Source: Amphibalanus amphitrite
Taxonomy: Eukaryota > Arthropoda > Thecostraca > Balanomorpha > Balanidae
Direction: 5' to 3'
Assembly (NCBI RefSeq): GCF_019059575.1
Contig: NW_024881693.1
Coordinates: 434,001-498,000 of the forward strand
DNA: 64,000 nucleotides
Shown here: piece after piece, positions 12,545-23,757 of the stretch
Position numbering within the stretch: the first letter of the stretch is position 1
How the letters are laid out: each line of letters starts with the position of its first letter
Notes under the pieces: model-generated
Database searches by the model: none
Told to the model about the DNA's origin: nothing
The model's input: the letters and a program-made list of their open reading frames with translations, nothing else
Translations under genes and position numbers: made by a program

Positions 12545-13093
12545 ACCCTTTATTCACTTTGGACCATGTGACCATGGGGTAATGTTAGGTGCCCTCGCCT
12601 CATGAGAACGGCCAATTTGAATGCGACGACTCGCGCTACACGAAATGAACCCTTGCTCCGGAACTTTTAGTGTGTGGCAAAAACGACAACCACGAGTATG
12701 GAACGTACTCCCTGATTTCCTATATCGAGCCTAGTATGACCTCGGATAAAGTCAACTTTATGCATACCACTCAATTAAAAGTTAAAACGTCATACAGAGT
12801 ACCTACCTACAGGTGAAATTTCCAACCGTCCCGTAATGACAAAATCGTATAAATTGTGCCAAAAAAAAAAAATCGATTTACCTTTTTCGATTGCATGCTA
12901 GGCAATAAGCCAAGATCAATAAATATTCATATGAAAGTAGGTATAGGCAAAACTAGCGCTCTAATGCTCCATTCTCGTAGAAAGCATACCTATTTATCTT
13001 CTATTGTGCTTATCGCTAAACGGCCGTGGCTTAACAATCCGAACTTAGATTAGTGTGCATCGCAGCCGGCATAGCTCAGTGATAAACTGGGAT
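12545..13093. other. Unassigned DNA and Gypsy target site region
   Basis: No gene recognised. At 13065-13090 a short stretch contains TAGCTCAGTG, like a tRNA A box, just left of the retrotransposon insertion, but no matching B box or cloverleaf continues on the far side of the element. Confidence 0.4.
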
Positions 13094-13097
13094 AAAC

Positions 13098-13480
13098 TGT
13101 AGCCCCTGCATGTACCGCCGGTCACCGCTAGGCGCGTTTACTTCCGCCGGTCACCGCTAGATGCTGTGAACCGCGAGTTACAGTTTTGTTAATAGGTGTC
13201 GCTTTTACCAGTCTCTAAATTGCTAAAGCCTTCGATTAAGTTGTGCGCCCCCCTTTTAACGTTCCGTTCGCTTAAACTGCTGTATTGTTTGGACAACTGC
13301 ATTGGCTATGTGTATATTAAAAACCATATGTATTCGTTTATTACATTCGATGTTCTCGCCAACATGTGTGCAATACTAGATAAGTAAGTTCGTATGTAAA
13401 ATTATATATGTCTCGATTTTGTGGCGAAATACAAGAGATATCTGTATGTTACAGTGTTTCTACTGGCTACACCAGCCAGA
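13098..13480 (+). repeat. 5' LTR of the Gypsy element
   Basis: 383 bp, matching the 3' LTR base for base as far as I can read. A 17-bp direct repeat, CCGCCGGTCACCGCTAG, occurs twice near the start (13115-13131 and 13144-13160), in the part expected to act as U3. An AT-rich TGTATATTAAAA near 13311 could serve as a TATA-like element. The 63-residue open frame inside is an LTR by-product, not a gene. Confidence 0.96.
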
Positions 13481-13481
13481 T

Positions 13482-13494
13482 TGGTGACCCCGCG
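13482..13494 (+). other. Primer-binding site
   Basis: TGGTGACCCCGCG starts one base after the 5' LTR. TGG pairs with the CCA end of a tRNA, the usual primer for minus-strand DNA. I cannot name the tRNA from memory. The two alanine tRNA genes in this window end in CAGCTCCA and do not match. Confidence 0.8.
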
Positions 13495-13801
13495 TTCTGC
13501 GCACTAAGGGATCGTTATCCCCTCGTGTTCCCAGTCACACCGACACTGGCCTGCACCCTGAGCTATCTCCTCCAGCTCTCTTTGTGTAGGAAGGAAGTGG
13601 CGGATGGTGTGTCTCCACGAGGATCCTTCTTTTGAGCTGAGTGTAACTGGATAACGCCGACTACTACTGCTGCACTACGATCCAGCTACTTCATCGGCTC
13701 ACCTTACCGTCCGGCTACCTCTGCAGCTGCACCGCAGCACCTGCCGATCGCCGTGTCGCCGTCGCCGCCACCGATCTTCCCGACCATTGCTCTCGGCAGC
13801 C

Positions 13802-14842
13802 ATGGACCAGAAGACCCAGCCTGCCGGCGCCGGTGCAGCCGCCGGCACCGGTGCAGCCGCCGGCGCCGGTGCAGCCGCCGCCGCCGCCTCGCATGCCGCT
13901 GCTGCTGCTGCTGCCGCTGCCGCCCAACCGGACTACCTCCGCGTGGCGACCGCGCCACGCAGCCACGTCGCGCCGCCGCGCTTCTTCGAGGAGGACCCCG
14001 TGATCTGGCTCGTCCAGCTCGACCTCTTCTTCTCTCAGGCAGCTGTGGACGATGAGCTCAGCCGCTTCCGGATCGCCGCTACTCTTCTTCCTGGCCACCT
14101 CCTGCGCGACTTCACCGACATCCTCCGCAACCCTCCTCTAGACCGACCTTACACCATCCTTTCCGACGCCATCCGTCAGCGGTTCGGCAAATCAGTCGAA
14201 CAGCGTCTTCGCTGCCTGCTCTCTGGCCAACAACTCGGCGACAGGCGTCCTTCCCAATTCCTTCGGCATCTCCTGGACCTTGCTGAAGCTGAAAGCTCAC
14301 AAGATTCCCCGCTCATCCGCCAGATCTTCCTCAATGCTCTTCCGCTTCGGACTCAGCCCTTCCTCCAGTGCCTGCCGCCTGGGACGGACCTTGCGACCAT
14401 CGCTAGCACTGCCGACCGACTCCTGGAGCTTCCGCAGCAGTCGGACGTCGCTGCACCTACCTCAGGCCTTCTCGCCGCGGTATCGACTTCTGCGCCTGCT
14501 GCAGCCTCACCTGCTGCTCCTGCAGGACCCTACCACCTCCAAGACCTGATGAGCCAGCTGCTGACTGGTATCACGGCCCTCACAACATCAGTCGCCACAC
14601 TGGTGGACGAGACGCGCCGCCGAGAGAGGTCTGCATCCCGTGCCCCCGGCCGCGCTCGCCACCGTCCACCACGCGACCTGTCTGCTGCTGCCCGGTCACC
14701 CAGCCCTGCAACCAACACGTCTACCGGCGCTGGTGCTTCCTTCTGCTGGTACCACCACAAGTTCGGTACCAACGCGCGCTCATGTCAGTCACCGTGCTCG
14801 TGGTCTGCAACCGCAACTCAGACTTCGGGAAACCAACAGTAG
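13802..14842 (+). CDS. gag: Gag-like capsid/nucleocapsid protein of the Gypsy element
   Basis: This encodes the structural protein that packages the element's RNA, 346 residues from the ATG at 13802 (context GCCATGG, purine-equivalent and +4 G favourable). Residues 7 to 45 are an alanine/glycine-rich run coded by GCN repeats. A helical capsid-type region follows, with the motif [19 protein letters not shown] near residue 58 and the [15 protein letters not shown] block near residue 145, both typical of arthropod Gypsy Gag proteins. A basic, serine-rich stretch precedes a short C-terminal knuckle, C-W-Y-H-H...C-x3-C (about residues 315-332), which departs from the classic CCHC spacing. The frame ends seven bases after a GGGAAAC slippery site, where ribosomes can shift by -1 into pol. 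Confidence 0.92.
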   Translation: MDQKTQPAGAGAAAGTGAAAGAGAAAAAASHAAAAAAAAAAQPDYLRVATAPRSHVAPPRFFEEDPVIWLVQLDLFFSQAAVDDELSRFRIAATLLPGHLLRDFTDILRNPPLDRPYTILSDAIRQRFGKSVEQRLRCLLSGQQLGDRRPSQFLRHLLDLAEAESSQDSPLIRQIFLNALPLRTQPFLQCLPPGTDLATIASTADRLLELPQQSDVAAPTSGLLAAVSTSAPAAASPAAPAGPYHLQDLMSQLLTGITALTTSVATLVDETRRRERSASRAPGRARHRPPRDLSAAARSPSPATNTSTGAGASFCWYHHKFGTNARSCQSPCSWSATATQTSGNQQ

Positions 14843-17800
14843 GACAGGTGACACAGACGTCTGCACCTGCCCTGCTCAACCCTGACGTCCCTCCAGCCAG
14901 CGGCCTTCTGAGACTCAAGGACAACAACACTGGCATCACCTTCCTCATCGACACTGGAGCCGAGTACAGTGTTCTTCCAGCGACACCCACCGATCGTGCT
15001 CGCGGAACCAACGGACTGGATCTGCAAGCAGCCAACAACAGCAGCATCCAGACCTATGGTCAGCGCATGCTCACGCTTTCTCTCGGCCTCAGAAGAGATT
15101 TCAACTGGATCTTCATCATCGCGGACGTCTCCCATCCTCTCCTAGGAGCCGACTTCCTCTCCTCGTATGATCTCCTCGTCGACACCAAGAGAGGCCGTCT
15201 CATCGACCACCTAACTGAGTTGTCTTCACCTGCTTCCCACTCCTCAGTGCCATCCACCGGACTGACAGCCGTCGTCGGAACCGACAACCCAGCATTCCTT
15301 ACCCTCCTTCGAGAATTCCCCAGCCTCACCCAGCCGTCACATCATCCGGAGCCACAGCACTCAGTCCGACATCACATCGAGACTACCGGCCCTCCAGTCT
15401 TCTGCCGCCCACGCCGTCTGGATCCAGCTCGACTCGCCACTGCCAAGGCAGAGTTCCAGCGCCTTCTCAGTCTCGGAGTCATCCGACCCAGCAGCAGTCG
15501 GTATGCATCACCGCTGCACATGGTGCCCAAGTCGTCTGGAGATTGGAGACCCTGTGGTGATTACCGTGCACTGAACCGCATCACAGTGCCTGACCGGTAC
15601 CCACTACCACATCTCCACGACTTCACTGCCTGCCTCGCTGGGACATCGGTCTACTCTCGGCTCGACCTCGTCAGGGCCTTCAACCAGATACCGATGGCCC
15701 CAGAAGACATCGCCAAGACAGCGATCACAACGCCCTTCGGCGCCTTCGAGTTCCTCCGTATGCCGTACGGTCTCCGGAACTGCGCTCAGACCTTCCAAAG
15801 GTTCATGGATCACATCCTCCGTGGCCTGGACTTCGCCTTCGTCTATGTAGACGACATCCTCATCGCCAGCAGCAGCATCTCGGAACATCTCACACACCTC
15901 CGAGAGGTCTTCAGCCGTCTTTCCCGCAACGGTGTGCTCCTCAACCCATCGAAGTGCGCCTTCGGCATGGAAAGCATCTCCTACCTCGGCCACCAGATCT
16001 CCAGCGGAGGCATCACTCCTCTCGACGATCGAGTCAGCGCGATCAAGAACTTCGACCGTCCAGAGTCAAAGAAGAGCCTCAAGAAGTTCCTGGGGATGAT
16101 CAACTTCTACCACCGCTTCATCCCACACGCTGCTGCTCTTCTGGCACCTCTCCACGGCCTGACTGCCTCAGACGACCGAGCTGCTTCAGTCACGTGGACC
16201 CCAGAGGCAGACGCCGCCTTCTCTGCAGCCAAAGCCGCCCTCGCTGACGTCACCCAGCTCGCTCATCCCGTCAAAGATGCAGCTCTGAGCCTCAGCACTG
16301 ACGCCAGCAGCACGGCAGCCGGCGCCGTGCTCCACCAGCGAGTTGGTGGTTCTCTTCAGCCTCTCGCCTTCTTCTCGCGCAAGTTCACGCCCACCCAACG
16401 CCGCTACAGCACCTTTGGACGGGAATTGCTCGCCATGTACCTCGCCGTGCGACATTTCCTGCCCTATCTGGAAGGACGCGACTTCGAGATCCTCACGGAC
16501 CACAAGCCGCTCGTCTTTGCTCTCAAGGCCAACGGCAACGCCAACCATTCTCTCCGTGAACAACGTCACATGGACCTGATTCTGCAGCACACCAGCAAGA
16601 TCGGACATGTTCCTGGACACCTCAACCCGGTAGCTGACGCCATCTCACGGATCAGCTCAGTGTCTGCGCCGGCTTCTGCCGCAGCTACACCCTCACCCGG
16701 CCTTCTGAGCCTGGCCGACATCGCCCTACACCAAGCCAACGATCCTGACCTGCCGAAGCTGCAACAATCCTCATCTCTGGTCATCCGTGACTTCCCAGTC
16801 CCTGATCATCCGCATCTACGTCTCTGGTGCGACACCTCAATGGCCACACCTAGACCTGTAGTCCCAGCCAGACTCCGCCCTTCCATCATCAAGAGCTTCC
16901 ACGACTTGTCTCATCCTGGCATCAACGCTACGCGTCATCTCATCTCATCGAGGTTCATCTGGCCCCACATCAACGCGGACATCCGTGCCTTCGTCCGGAG
17001 CTGTCAGCACTGTCAGCGTGCCAAGATCCAGCGCCACACGAAGCCACCCATGGGTAGCTTCCAGCCACCTGACTCTCGCTTCCTGCACATCCACATCGAC
17101 CTTGTCGGACCACTTCCTCCGTCCCATGGCAACTCCTATCTCCTGACTGTCGTCGACCGCTTCACCCGATGGCCCGAGGCAATTCCTCTGCCCACCATGG
17201 ACGCCGTCACGGTGGCTCGGCATCTCGTCAGCGGCTGGATCGCCCGCTTCGGAGTACCCGAACTCATCACCACCGACAGAGGATCCCAGTTCGAGTCCCG
17301 CCTCTGGACAGAAGTCTCCAAGCTGCTCGGCACCTCTCGGATCCGGACCTGCGCCTACCACCCAGAAGCAAACGGGATGGTAGAGCGCTTCCACCGCCAA
17401 CTGAAGTCAGCTCTGCGGACCGATGACGACGCCGCCTCCTGGTCGGACCGACTTCCTCTGGTGCTACTCGGAGTGCGCACGGCCCTCAAGGAGGATCTCG
17501 GATGCACCGCTGCAGACCTAGTCTATGGTTGCAGTCTCCGACTTCCTGGTGACTTCCTCTCCCCCATGTCGTCGGACACTTCTTCTGATCCGGCTTCCCT
17601 AGCCTCTCGTCTCCGTGCCGCCATGTCGGAGCTCCGTCCAACTCCTCCTCGTCCTGGCTCCCGCCAAATCTTCATCTCTCAAGACATGCAAACCTGCTCC
17701 CACGTCTTCATCCGACGCGATTCGCATCGCTCTCCTTTCCAATACGTCTATGACGGTCCTTATCGTGTCCTATCCCGCGACCAGCACACCGTCACCATCG

Positions 17801-18099
17801 ACCGTCTCGGGCGACGCGACACCGTCACCCTGGCTCGGTGTAAACCGGCCTTCACGGACAACATGCCTGCCGCAACGCCGCCTGCAGCACCGGACGTCCT
17901 GGTGAACGACACGCCTACTACAGCGACAGACAGCTCGGTGGACCGCCCGCCTGCTGCATCGCCTGCACCCAGCCGCTCAGGTGCCCCCGGCGGCTCTCGC
18001 CCGGCTCGCCGCGTGCCGCCGGACCCGTCGCCTGCTTCGCCACCCCCTCTCCGCCGTTCGTCGCGTACTCGCCGCCAAACTTCTTTTTATGGTGTTTAA
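14782..18099 (+). CDS. pol: Pol polyprotein (protease, RT, RNase H, integrase)
   Basis: 1,105 codons from the first in-frame ATG; the reading is more likely entered by -1 frameshift near 14833. Numbering is from 14782. Aspartic protease: DTG at 57-59. Reverse transcriptase: D295 and YVDD at 355-358. RNase H: D507, E548 and D573. Integrase: zinc site H707, H711, C741, C744, then D773, D832 and E868 with the DX35E spacing. The C-terminal tail (about 1030-1105) is rich in P, S, A and R. Order and motifs are those of Ty3/Gypsy. Every expected catalytic residue is present and there is no internal stop, so the enzyme set looks complete. It would act in cytoplasmic virus-like particles to copy the RNA and then insert the DNA in the nucleus. 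Codon third positions are GC-rich. Confidence 0.96.
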   Translation: MSVTVLVVCNRNSDFGKPTVGQVTQTSAPALLNPDVPPASGLLRLKDNNTGITFLIDTGAEYSVLPATPTDRARGTNGLDLQAANNSSIQTYGQRMLTLSLGLRRDFNWIFIIADVSHPLLGADFLSSYDLLVDTKRGRLIDHLTELSSPASHSSVPSTGLTAVVGTDNPAFLTLLREFPSLTQPSHHPEPQHSVRHHIETTGPPVFCRPRRLDPARLATAKAEFQRLLSLGVIRPSSSRYASPLHMVPKSSGDWRPCGDYRALNRITVPDRYPLPHLHDFTACLAGTSVYSRLDLVRAFNQIPMAPEDIAKTAITTPFGAFEFLRMPYGLRNCAQTFQRFMDHILRGLDFAFVYVDDILIASSSISEHLTHLREVFSRLSRNGVLLNPSKCAFGMESISYLGHQISSGGITPLDDRVSAIKNFDRPESKKSLKKFLGMINFYHRFIPHAAALLAPLHGLTASDDRAASVTWTPEADAAFSAAKAALADVTQLAHPVKDAALSLSTDASSTAAGAVLHQRVGGSLQPLAFFSRKFTPTQRRYSTFGRELLAMYLAVRHFLPYLEGRDFEILTDHKPLVFALKANGNANHSLREQRHMDLILQHTSKIGHVPGHLNPVADAISRISSVSAPASAAATPSPGLLSLADIALHQANDPDLPKLQQSSSLVIRDFPVPDHPHLRLWCDTSMATPRPVVPARLRPSIIKSFHDLSHPGINATRHLISSRFIWPHINADIRAFVRSCQHCQRAKIQRHTKPPMGSFQPPDSRFLHIHIDLVGPLPPSHGNSYLLTVVDRFTRWPEAIPLPTMDAVTVARHLVSGWIARFGVPELITTDRGSQFESRLWTEVSKLLGTSRIRTCAYHPEANGMVERFHRQLKSALRTDDDAASWSDRLPLVLLGVRTALKEDLGCTAADLVYGCSLRLPGDFLSPMSSDTSSDPASLASRLRAAMSELRPTPPRPGSRQIFISQDMQTCSHVFIRRDSHRSPFQYVYDGPYRVLSRDQHTVTIDRLGRRDTVTLARCKPAFTDNMPAATPPAAPDVLVNDTPTTATDSSVDRPPAASPAPSRSGAPGGSRPARRVPPDPSPASPPPLRRSSRTRRQTSFYGV
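14827..14872 (+). promoter_or_regulatory. Programmed -1 ribosomal frameshift signal, gag to pol
   Basis: The heptamer G GGA AAC (14827-14833) is in exactly the right register: gag reads GGA AAC, and slipping back one base gives GGG AAA in the pol frame. Eight bases later, 14842-14850 can pair with 14864-14872 (CAGGTG with CACCTG plus two further GC pairs across one A-C mismatch), forming a stem-loop at the spacing usual for -1 frameshifting. The gag stop TAG (14840-14842) lies between the heptamer and the stem. The X XXY YYZ pattern and this layout are known from retroviruses. That it works here is inference. Confidence 0.85.
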
Positions 18100-18102
18100 C
18101 TA

Positions 18103-18116
18103 GGGCGGGGGAGTGA
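18103..18116 (+). other. Polypurine tract
   Basis: GGGCGGGGGAGTGA immediately precedes the 3' LTR and follows the pol stop by three bases. It is purine-only apart from one C and one T, and sits where plus-strand DNA synthesis is normally primed. Confidence 0.8.
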
Positions 18117-18499
18117 TGTAGCCCCTGCATGTACCGCCGGTCACCGCTAGGCGCGTTTACTTCCGCCGGTCACCGCTAGATGCTGTGAACCGCGAGTTAC
18201 AGTTTTGTTAATAGGTGTCGCTTTTACCAGTCTCTAAATTGCTAAAGCCTTCGATTAAGTTGTGCGCCCCCCTTTTAACGTTCCGTTCGCTTAAACTGCT
18301 GTATTGTTTGGACAACTGCATTGGCTATGTGTATATTAAAAACCATATGTATTCGTTTATTACATTCGATGTTCTCGCCAACATGTGTGCAATACTAGAT
18401 AAGTAAGTTCGTATGTAAAATTATATATGTCTCGATTTTGTGGCGAAATACAAGAGATATCTGTATGTTACAGTGTTTCTACTGGCTACACCAGCCAGA
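18117..18499 (+). repeat. 3' LTR of the Gypsy element
   Basis: 383 bp at a constant offset of 5,019 bp from the 5' LTR, with no difference that I can find. Identical LTRs mean little time has passed since insertion, because both are made from one template during reverse transcription. Confidence 0.96.
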
Positions 18500-18503
18500 A
18501 AAC

Positions 18504-20680
18504 CCAGCCCATCACCAGCTCAGTAACGCAAACGGTGTAAGCCAGGTGTTGTGCAGGTCGGTTACATAATTGTCCACTTTTTGACGGACGAGGGACGTCC
18601 CCGCTTATTCCCAACATTTTCTCATTTCATATGTGAAAGAGCATGCCGCATGCTAATGGTTTAGGTTAAGCTTGTTGAAAATTACAAAAGTCACGTTTTC
18701 CCTTTCCTCGAGCATTCCGAATGTATAGCAAAAATAAAGAAAAAAAAATGGACGGTTGACAAATAATGTCCGGACGAACCGGTAGGAATGCAATAATCGC
18801 CAACTGAAGTGGGCAAGCTTTAGGTATCTATACAGCTAATTAGGTGTCTTGTAACTAACGTATCCTTTAATCTCAGCACGGCGTCTGGTAGCACGACGAC
18901 ACGGGATTCGACAGTTGTGATCAATAAAACGATTCTTTTGGGGCTTTGAATGACGCCACGAGTGCCACGGGCACGCGCACAAACCACTCTTTAATCTGGA
19001 CCACAGACCACTCAACCATCGCAACACATGGACAACAGACTTACTGAGAAATCAGATTTACATACCTTATAGCCTTTTCTGCGCAATAATCTCACGACTC
19101 CATCGTGCACTGCTGGCAAAAACAGCCCGAGAGATTTAAAAATGGTTTTTGAATTTACGGTACTAAATAAAATACCTATTGGATGGAACAAAATTACGTT
19201 AGTCTAACCAATGCAGATGTCAGATATTCTCTCTAGCGCTGGCTAACGGGACACATAAACTTGGAACAACTTTTAAATTTTTCTTGGAATGCGTGACACG
19301 GGCTGAAGCGCAGCGAACCCGAGGAACCCGCTGCGCTGTTGGTTCCCAATTAAAATTTGCGAGACAGACATTCACGGCAAGACCGTCTCATCCATCTTTC
19401 CCAACCGAAGCTTGAAACCAGCAAACTGCAGTTTGAGTGCCGATCTTGAATCTTGAATCTTGATCTTCGGCTTCCCAGCCTCCAATAATGCTTGTATATG
19501 GCCGAGTCGCGGAGCTGTTTAGGCTCTCACCTTGATCGTCCCATTGCAGATGGTAGAATCTCGCCCGATCGGCCAGAGCCGCGCCGGCGAACCGTCTCCC
19601 GTGCGGGCGCTGTCCAGTCCACTAGCGCCATCTACTTGATTGCAAACCGCCGACTCGGAGCTCCGCTCGATAGATGGCGTTTTTAGTCGCCGGTTCTCTT
19701 GCCGTCGTCAAGTGGTGGAACGGTCAACGGGGAACGATCATTTGTGTTTGCATCTTCAATCCTCAGGGCTTGAGCGAACCGATCAGCAGCCTAGACCATG
19801 ATTTTCCGATGATTTCCTGTCTCGAGATAGCAGTCAAACCACCCGATAACCACCGCTGGAGGCTGGAGCCAACACTTGGACAGAGCCACCAAAAGGACAG
19901 AAAGGAGCTCACTCATCCCCGAGGTGACTGGGTGGCCCCACATCTGTATCCCCCTCCCCAGATGATGGGCTCAGCGACTGGCCACTGGGGCGCACCAGAA
20001 GGTCGTCCACTCAGCCCACTGATCGCATTCCCTCTTTCATACCATCCATACAAACTACCTTCCATGGTCTTGAAGCGTTCTCAAGATCGGAAGGGTTGAA
20101 AGTGTGAAACCAACAAAACAAACCAGTGGCCGAAGATTTAAGTACCTACCTACTTGAAAGGTCATAATGGTGAATGCTGAGCGACACTTCCCGCATTTTT
20201 GGCTCAATTCAAGATTGAAGATAAGATCATGCCGTTGCATGTTTTTCAATAGATTTTGCTAAAATGTCCAAATATACCTAGCTCGCGCTGCAATCGACTC
20301 CGATTAAATCTCATTTGTTATGCCAATTATGCCGAAAATCCGGATATGGGTTCAGGCTTCACCAAAAATACAACTCATTTCTGAGTTCTGCAGTTTGCTC
20401 CACTCCAATAGGAATGGTAAACCAGTCTTTTTTTTTTGCTCCGCCAGCCTAAAGCCAGTCTGGAGCCGGGGGTCATTACATCTGGCAATTTTGGCCAGGA
20501 ACAAAGTTTTACGTTAAGCCGGTTTATGTGAACCCGGAAGCAATAGCAACGTGGGAGCCTATCCTTAGTGTGTGTGAGCAAATCTAATGGGGGAACTTAC
20601 TTTTGCCGAAGTGCCGAAAAAGCCGGAACAAAACACAGATGAAGAAACGGTAACATTTATTTACATCACATATTCATACA
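18504..20680. other. Unassigned DNA
   Basis: No gene or bounded repeat recognised. A plus-strand open frame at 19674-20099 has no homology that I know and no splice context. The region continues the interrupted left flank of the Gypsy insertion. Confidence 0.4.
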
Positions 20681-20879
20681 CTTGTGTACAGGGGCGTAGG
20701 CAGGGGGGGGGCCACTGGGCCATGGCCCCCCCCTTGGGCGCCGAAGGCGCCCTTTGCGATTGGAGGGCGCCGAAGGCGCCCTCCAATCGCAAATGCAATT
20801 GTGATATAATCGAATCGAAAAACAATCGCGACTGCAGGGCGCCCTCCAATCGCGAATGTGTTTACAGGGAAAATACGGA

Positions 20880-21790
20880 TGGAGGGCGCCCTCGGAGGAC
20901 GCCCATTCCAAATACGCCCTCCAAATACGGTTGGAGGGCTCCCTCGGGCGCCCTCCAACCACATTTGTAGGCTGTAGCTCTCTAAGCGTAACGGTGGTCG
21001 CCTATGTAAGCCGCTGTCCTGTAAATAAGCGCCCTCTCACCCGAAGGCGCCCTCCTGTAGGTCGCCACCCTGCTACACATTGCCGCCCTTCTGCTGATCG
21101 GCGTCCTCATAATTATTGGCGCTCTCCTACCTATTGAGCCCTCATGTGAAATTTTGAAGGCCGCCTTTCTCCCTTTTGGCACCCTCTTGTTCAGTGCCGC
21201 CCTCCTACCTGCCGTTCCCTAGTCCTTCCTGTTGAATGTTAATCGGGGCCCTCCTCCTATTGGCGCCCTCGTGTAGATCGCCGCCCTCCTAACCACTGGC
21301 ACCCTCCTGTTGATCACCGCCCTCCTATCCACTGGCACCTTCCTGTTGACCAGCGCCCTCCGCACAGACGCCCTCCTGTTCGTGTCATCCTCTTGAGCAA
21401 AGGCGCCCTCCTCACCATTGCCACCCCCATTTTAATCGTCACCCTTCCGCTCATTGGCGACTTCCAGTTGATGACCGCCCTCCCACCTATTGGCGACCTC
21501 TTGTTGATCGCCACCCTCCTATTGGTGCTCTCCTGTTCCTCGCCACCCTCTTACCTGGTGGCGCCCTCCTGTTGATTGTTGATCGGCGCCCTCCTACCTA
21601 TTGGTGCCCTCCTGTTGATCGCTGCCCTTCTATCCATTGGCGCCCTCCTGCTGCTCGCCAACTTCCTACCTATCGGTGCCCTACTGTCGAAACTCGGGAT
21701 GTTGATCGGGGCTCTTCTACCTATTAGTGCCCTCCTGTGGATCGCAGCCCTTCTACCTATTGGCAACATCCGTTGATCGCTGCCCTCCTA
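20880..21790. repeat. Degenerate 18-bp-period minisatellite inside the hAT element
   Basis: Units such as CTACCTATTGGCGCCCTC and CTGTTGATCGCCGCCCTC alternate, giving an 18-bp period and a weaker 36-bp one. The period is a multiple of three and stop codons are rare, so long frames stay open on both strands: LPIGAL-like repeats on plus, and RRAPIG-like repeats on minus. I read these as by-products of repetition, not proteins. Confidence 0.85.
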
Positions 21791-21805
21791 TCATTTATTT
21801 ACTCC

Positions 21806-22018
21806 TTTGGCATGTTTTTCAACTTAGTCGTTCTATTGCACATAGTTGATGTCTTGCCTGTGAAAACTGCCACAAATGAACGTGCATTCAGCACAATGAA
21901 TGAAGTATCTATACCTACCAAAACTATCTACGCTCTACGATGCATAAAACACGTCTTTGGTCTTAACGGATTGATCCTACTTTACGTGCATCATGGCATC
22001 TGTATGGATTACGATTAA
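21806..22018 (+). pseudogene. hAT transposase C-terminal (hATC) fragment
   Basis: About 70 codons ending at TAA 22016-22018 contain VLPVKTATNERAFSTMN followed by LRCIKHVFGLNGLILLYVH. This fits the hATC dimerisation signature (LPV-x-TA-x-x-ERxFSxM, then a conserved LNGLxLLxVH block) seen at the C-terminus of hAT transposases. The DDE catalytic core and BED zinc finger are absent: upstream the frame runs straight into the 18-bp minisatellite. It is a remnant of the element's former transposase. The short frame at 22262-22651 continues inside the element but matches nothing I know. Confidence 0.8.
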
Positions 22019-22670
22019 GTATTGTCAACAGGTTCGGGCGCAACAGCAGGCATCTGAAGTTTCGGTGATTGAAACTGGTTATGTGGGTACACTGTATGCA
22101 TCTGTGAGAAGGCTATGAAGGCTGGTCTGAGGTAATTTGGATGATGTTTACGCATCTCGCGCTCCGGTATCAATCCGATACGGTGATCTGGTGCGTAGAT
22201 ATGCCACCGCCAATAAACTTTTATACATCGACACCCATGAGCCAAGCTTTCTGTACAGTTTGTGTGGCAGCGGCCCGACCAAACCTTAGGTATTTTTTAC
22301 ACCTTCAAATTTGGTAAAAGAGCGAGAGGAGCTTTGAACAGTGATCGTATAAAAGGCGTGCCTAAAAAGCGGAGGAAAAGGTTGTTTTCAAAAATTTCGC
22401 GCGCCTTCGGCGCAGCATTTCAAGAACACTTGACCTTTTGTGACCTGGAGTATAAAGAATACACACGATGCAAAATCAATGCAGCACGACCTATACGAGG
22501 TTACGCAAAAAAAAACTGGTGGCATGGTAAAAAACGCCTCCCAACCCCCCAACCCCCACTGAGCGATTTTTTATCTCGCAACCGTATGGCGCCCTCCTTG
22601 GGTGAGGTGGCGCCCTCCAAACCCTTGGCCCCCCCCTTCGCGATTTTTTAAATACGCCGCTGCTTGTGTA

Positions 22671-23757
22671 AGGTGTCAGTGTACTGGTGTGGGGTGTATT
22701 GGTCAGGGAAAAAGTCCTAAATAACAAAAAACCTGACGCCTATATCATAGAGCAATTTAAAGTGCAATTGCACATGCGCAAATTGCACATAAAACGCCAA
22801 ACATAATAATATAGATTCTGTGCCGTTCTCCCTTCGCCAGGCTATGAGAACTCCCAGCTGACGCTGTTAAATGTGACATAAACCAGCCTCCGTTCGTCCC
22901 ATTTGTAAAACACTCCTGCGTCCATACGTAAGCACGTGATGACAACTGAAGACAAACGCAAACAAGCATGCAATCACTTGGGCCTCCGAGAAGCCGGCTT
23001 GTGACGTGCCGATGTTTCGGCTCTGTCTTCGCTCGGCCTTTGTCACACAGACTCTCCCTCCGCCCCTCCCCGCTCCTCTACACCAGCCCCCGTAAGTCCC
23101 CTCCCATCATCACCCCTCCCTCAGCAGCACGGTATCTCCCAGCCCCTTCCAGTCACTGAACTAAACAAATGACCCGTCACACGCCTGACCGAAATCGTAC
23201 GCCCCCAACACAGCACCCGTACAGACACTGGGCGAGGCCTTAACCTAGCCAAGGCCGTTACTTTACTAATGAGGCGTCTGACGGCTCACAAACTGGGCGC
23301 TCTAAACCAACACAACTGACAGAGACCCTCCCAGAACCCTCGGCCGGGGCGCGGACATCCCCGATTTGTCCACCGAGTAGGACTGGTTGGCAAACAGGGC
23401 AGACAAAGACGCGGCTACCCGACGAACTTAGCTCTTACGGCAAGGTGTTATTGTGGCCCTGTTATGATAGCCTCATGGGCACGTGTGTGCACTTTGTCCC
23501 GTTTATCCCCGTGCTAATATTTGACGCACACGCTAGTGGATGGGTGCGTGTAAAAACAGCGGCGGAAGGGCTGACAAGACAGGTGGGACTAGGGATGATA
23601 GCCGGTGATAACTGATAACTGGTATGTTTGTAAGCTTCCAAATGGTAGAGAGAGACGGCACCAAAAATGAACATAACCGGCGCCCATGCTAAGCGGGATT
23701 GGGTGATGGCCTCGGGCACAGCTGAAGCTCGTGCATAGGCACAGTCTGCACAGATCT
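22671..23757. other. Unassigned DNA
   Basis: No gene recognised. A C-rich, pyrimidine-biased stretch lies at about 23030-23150. The remainder is ordinary sequence. Confidence 0.4.

Larger units (their letters stand above)
13094..18503 (+). mobile_element. Complete Ty3/Gypsy LTR retrotransposon with 4-bp target duplication
   Basis: The 5,402-bp element (13098-18499) is flanked by AAAC on both sides (13094-13097 and 18500-18503). It has two 383-bp LTRs that I read as identical, a primer-binding site, a 321-nt leader, gag, pol in the order protease, reverse transcriptase, RNase H, integrase, and a purine tract before the 3' LTR. Integrase after RNase H places it in Ty3/Gypsy rather than Copia. 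There is no envelope-like third frame. All catalytic motifs I checked are intact and neither frame contains an internal stop, so it is probably young and may be competent. The LTRs start TGTAG and end CCAGA rather than CA. An internal CTACA nine bases before the end mirrors the start, so the exact right border could be argued, but only the CCAGA border gives matching AAAC flanks. Confidence 0.96.
20681..22670 (+). mobile_element. hAT element with internal minisatellite and transposase remnant
   Basis: A 1,974-bp element (20689-22662) begins CAGGGGCGTA and ends TACGCCGCTG (complement CAGCGGCGTA). It is bounded by perfect 8-bp duplications CTTGTGTA (20681-20688 and 22663-22670). Just inside both ends are long G/C runs and GCGCCCTC blocks. 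From about 20880 to 21790 the body is an 18-bp-period minisatellite. A short frame after it (21806-22018) matches the C-terminal dimerisation region of hAT transposases. Most of the transposase is absent, so the copy is non-autonomous. The intact target duplications suggest that it moved in this rearranged form. Confidence 0.9.

Noticed and set aside
13065-13097. tRNA-like A box (TAGCTCAGTG) interrupted by the Gypsy element
   Set aside because: No B box or pairing arms are found after rejoining the flanks across the target duplication, so no tRNA or SINE can be supported.
13196-13387. 63-codon frame repeated at 18215-18406
   Set aside because: It lies wholly within the two LTRs. The duplication reflects LTR identity, not two genes.
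21314-21776. Long hydrophobic and arginine-rich frames on opposite strands
   Set aside because: They are produced by the 18-bp minisatellite, whose period is a multiple of three. No independent coding signal.
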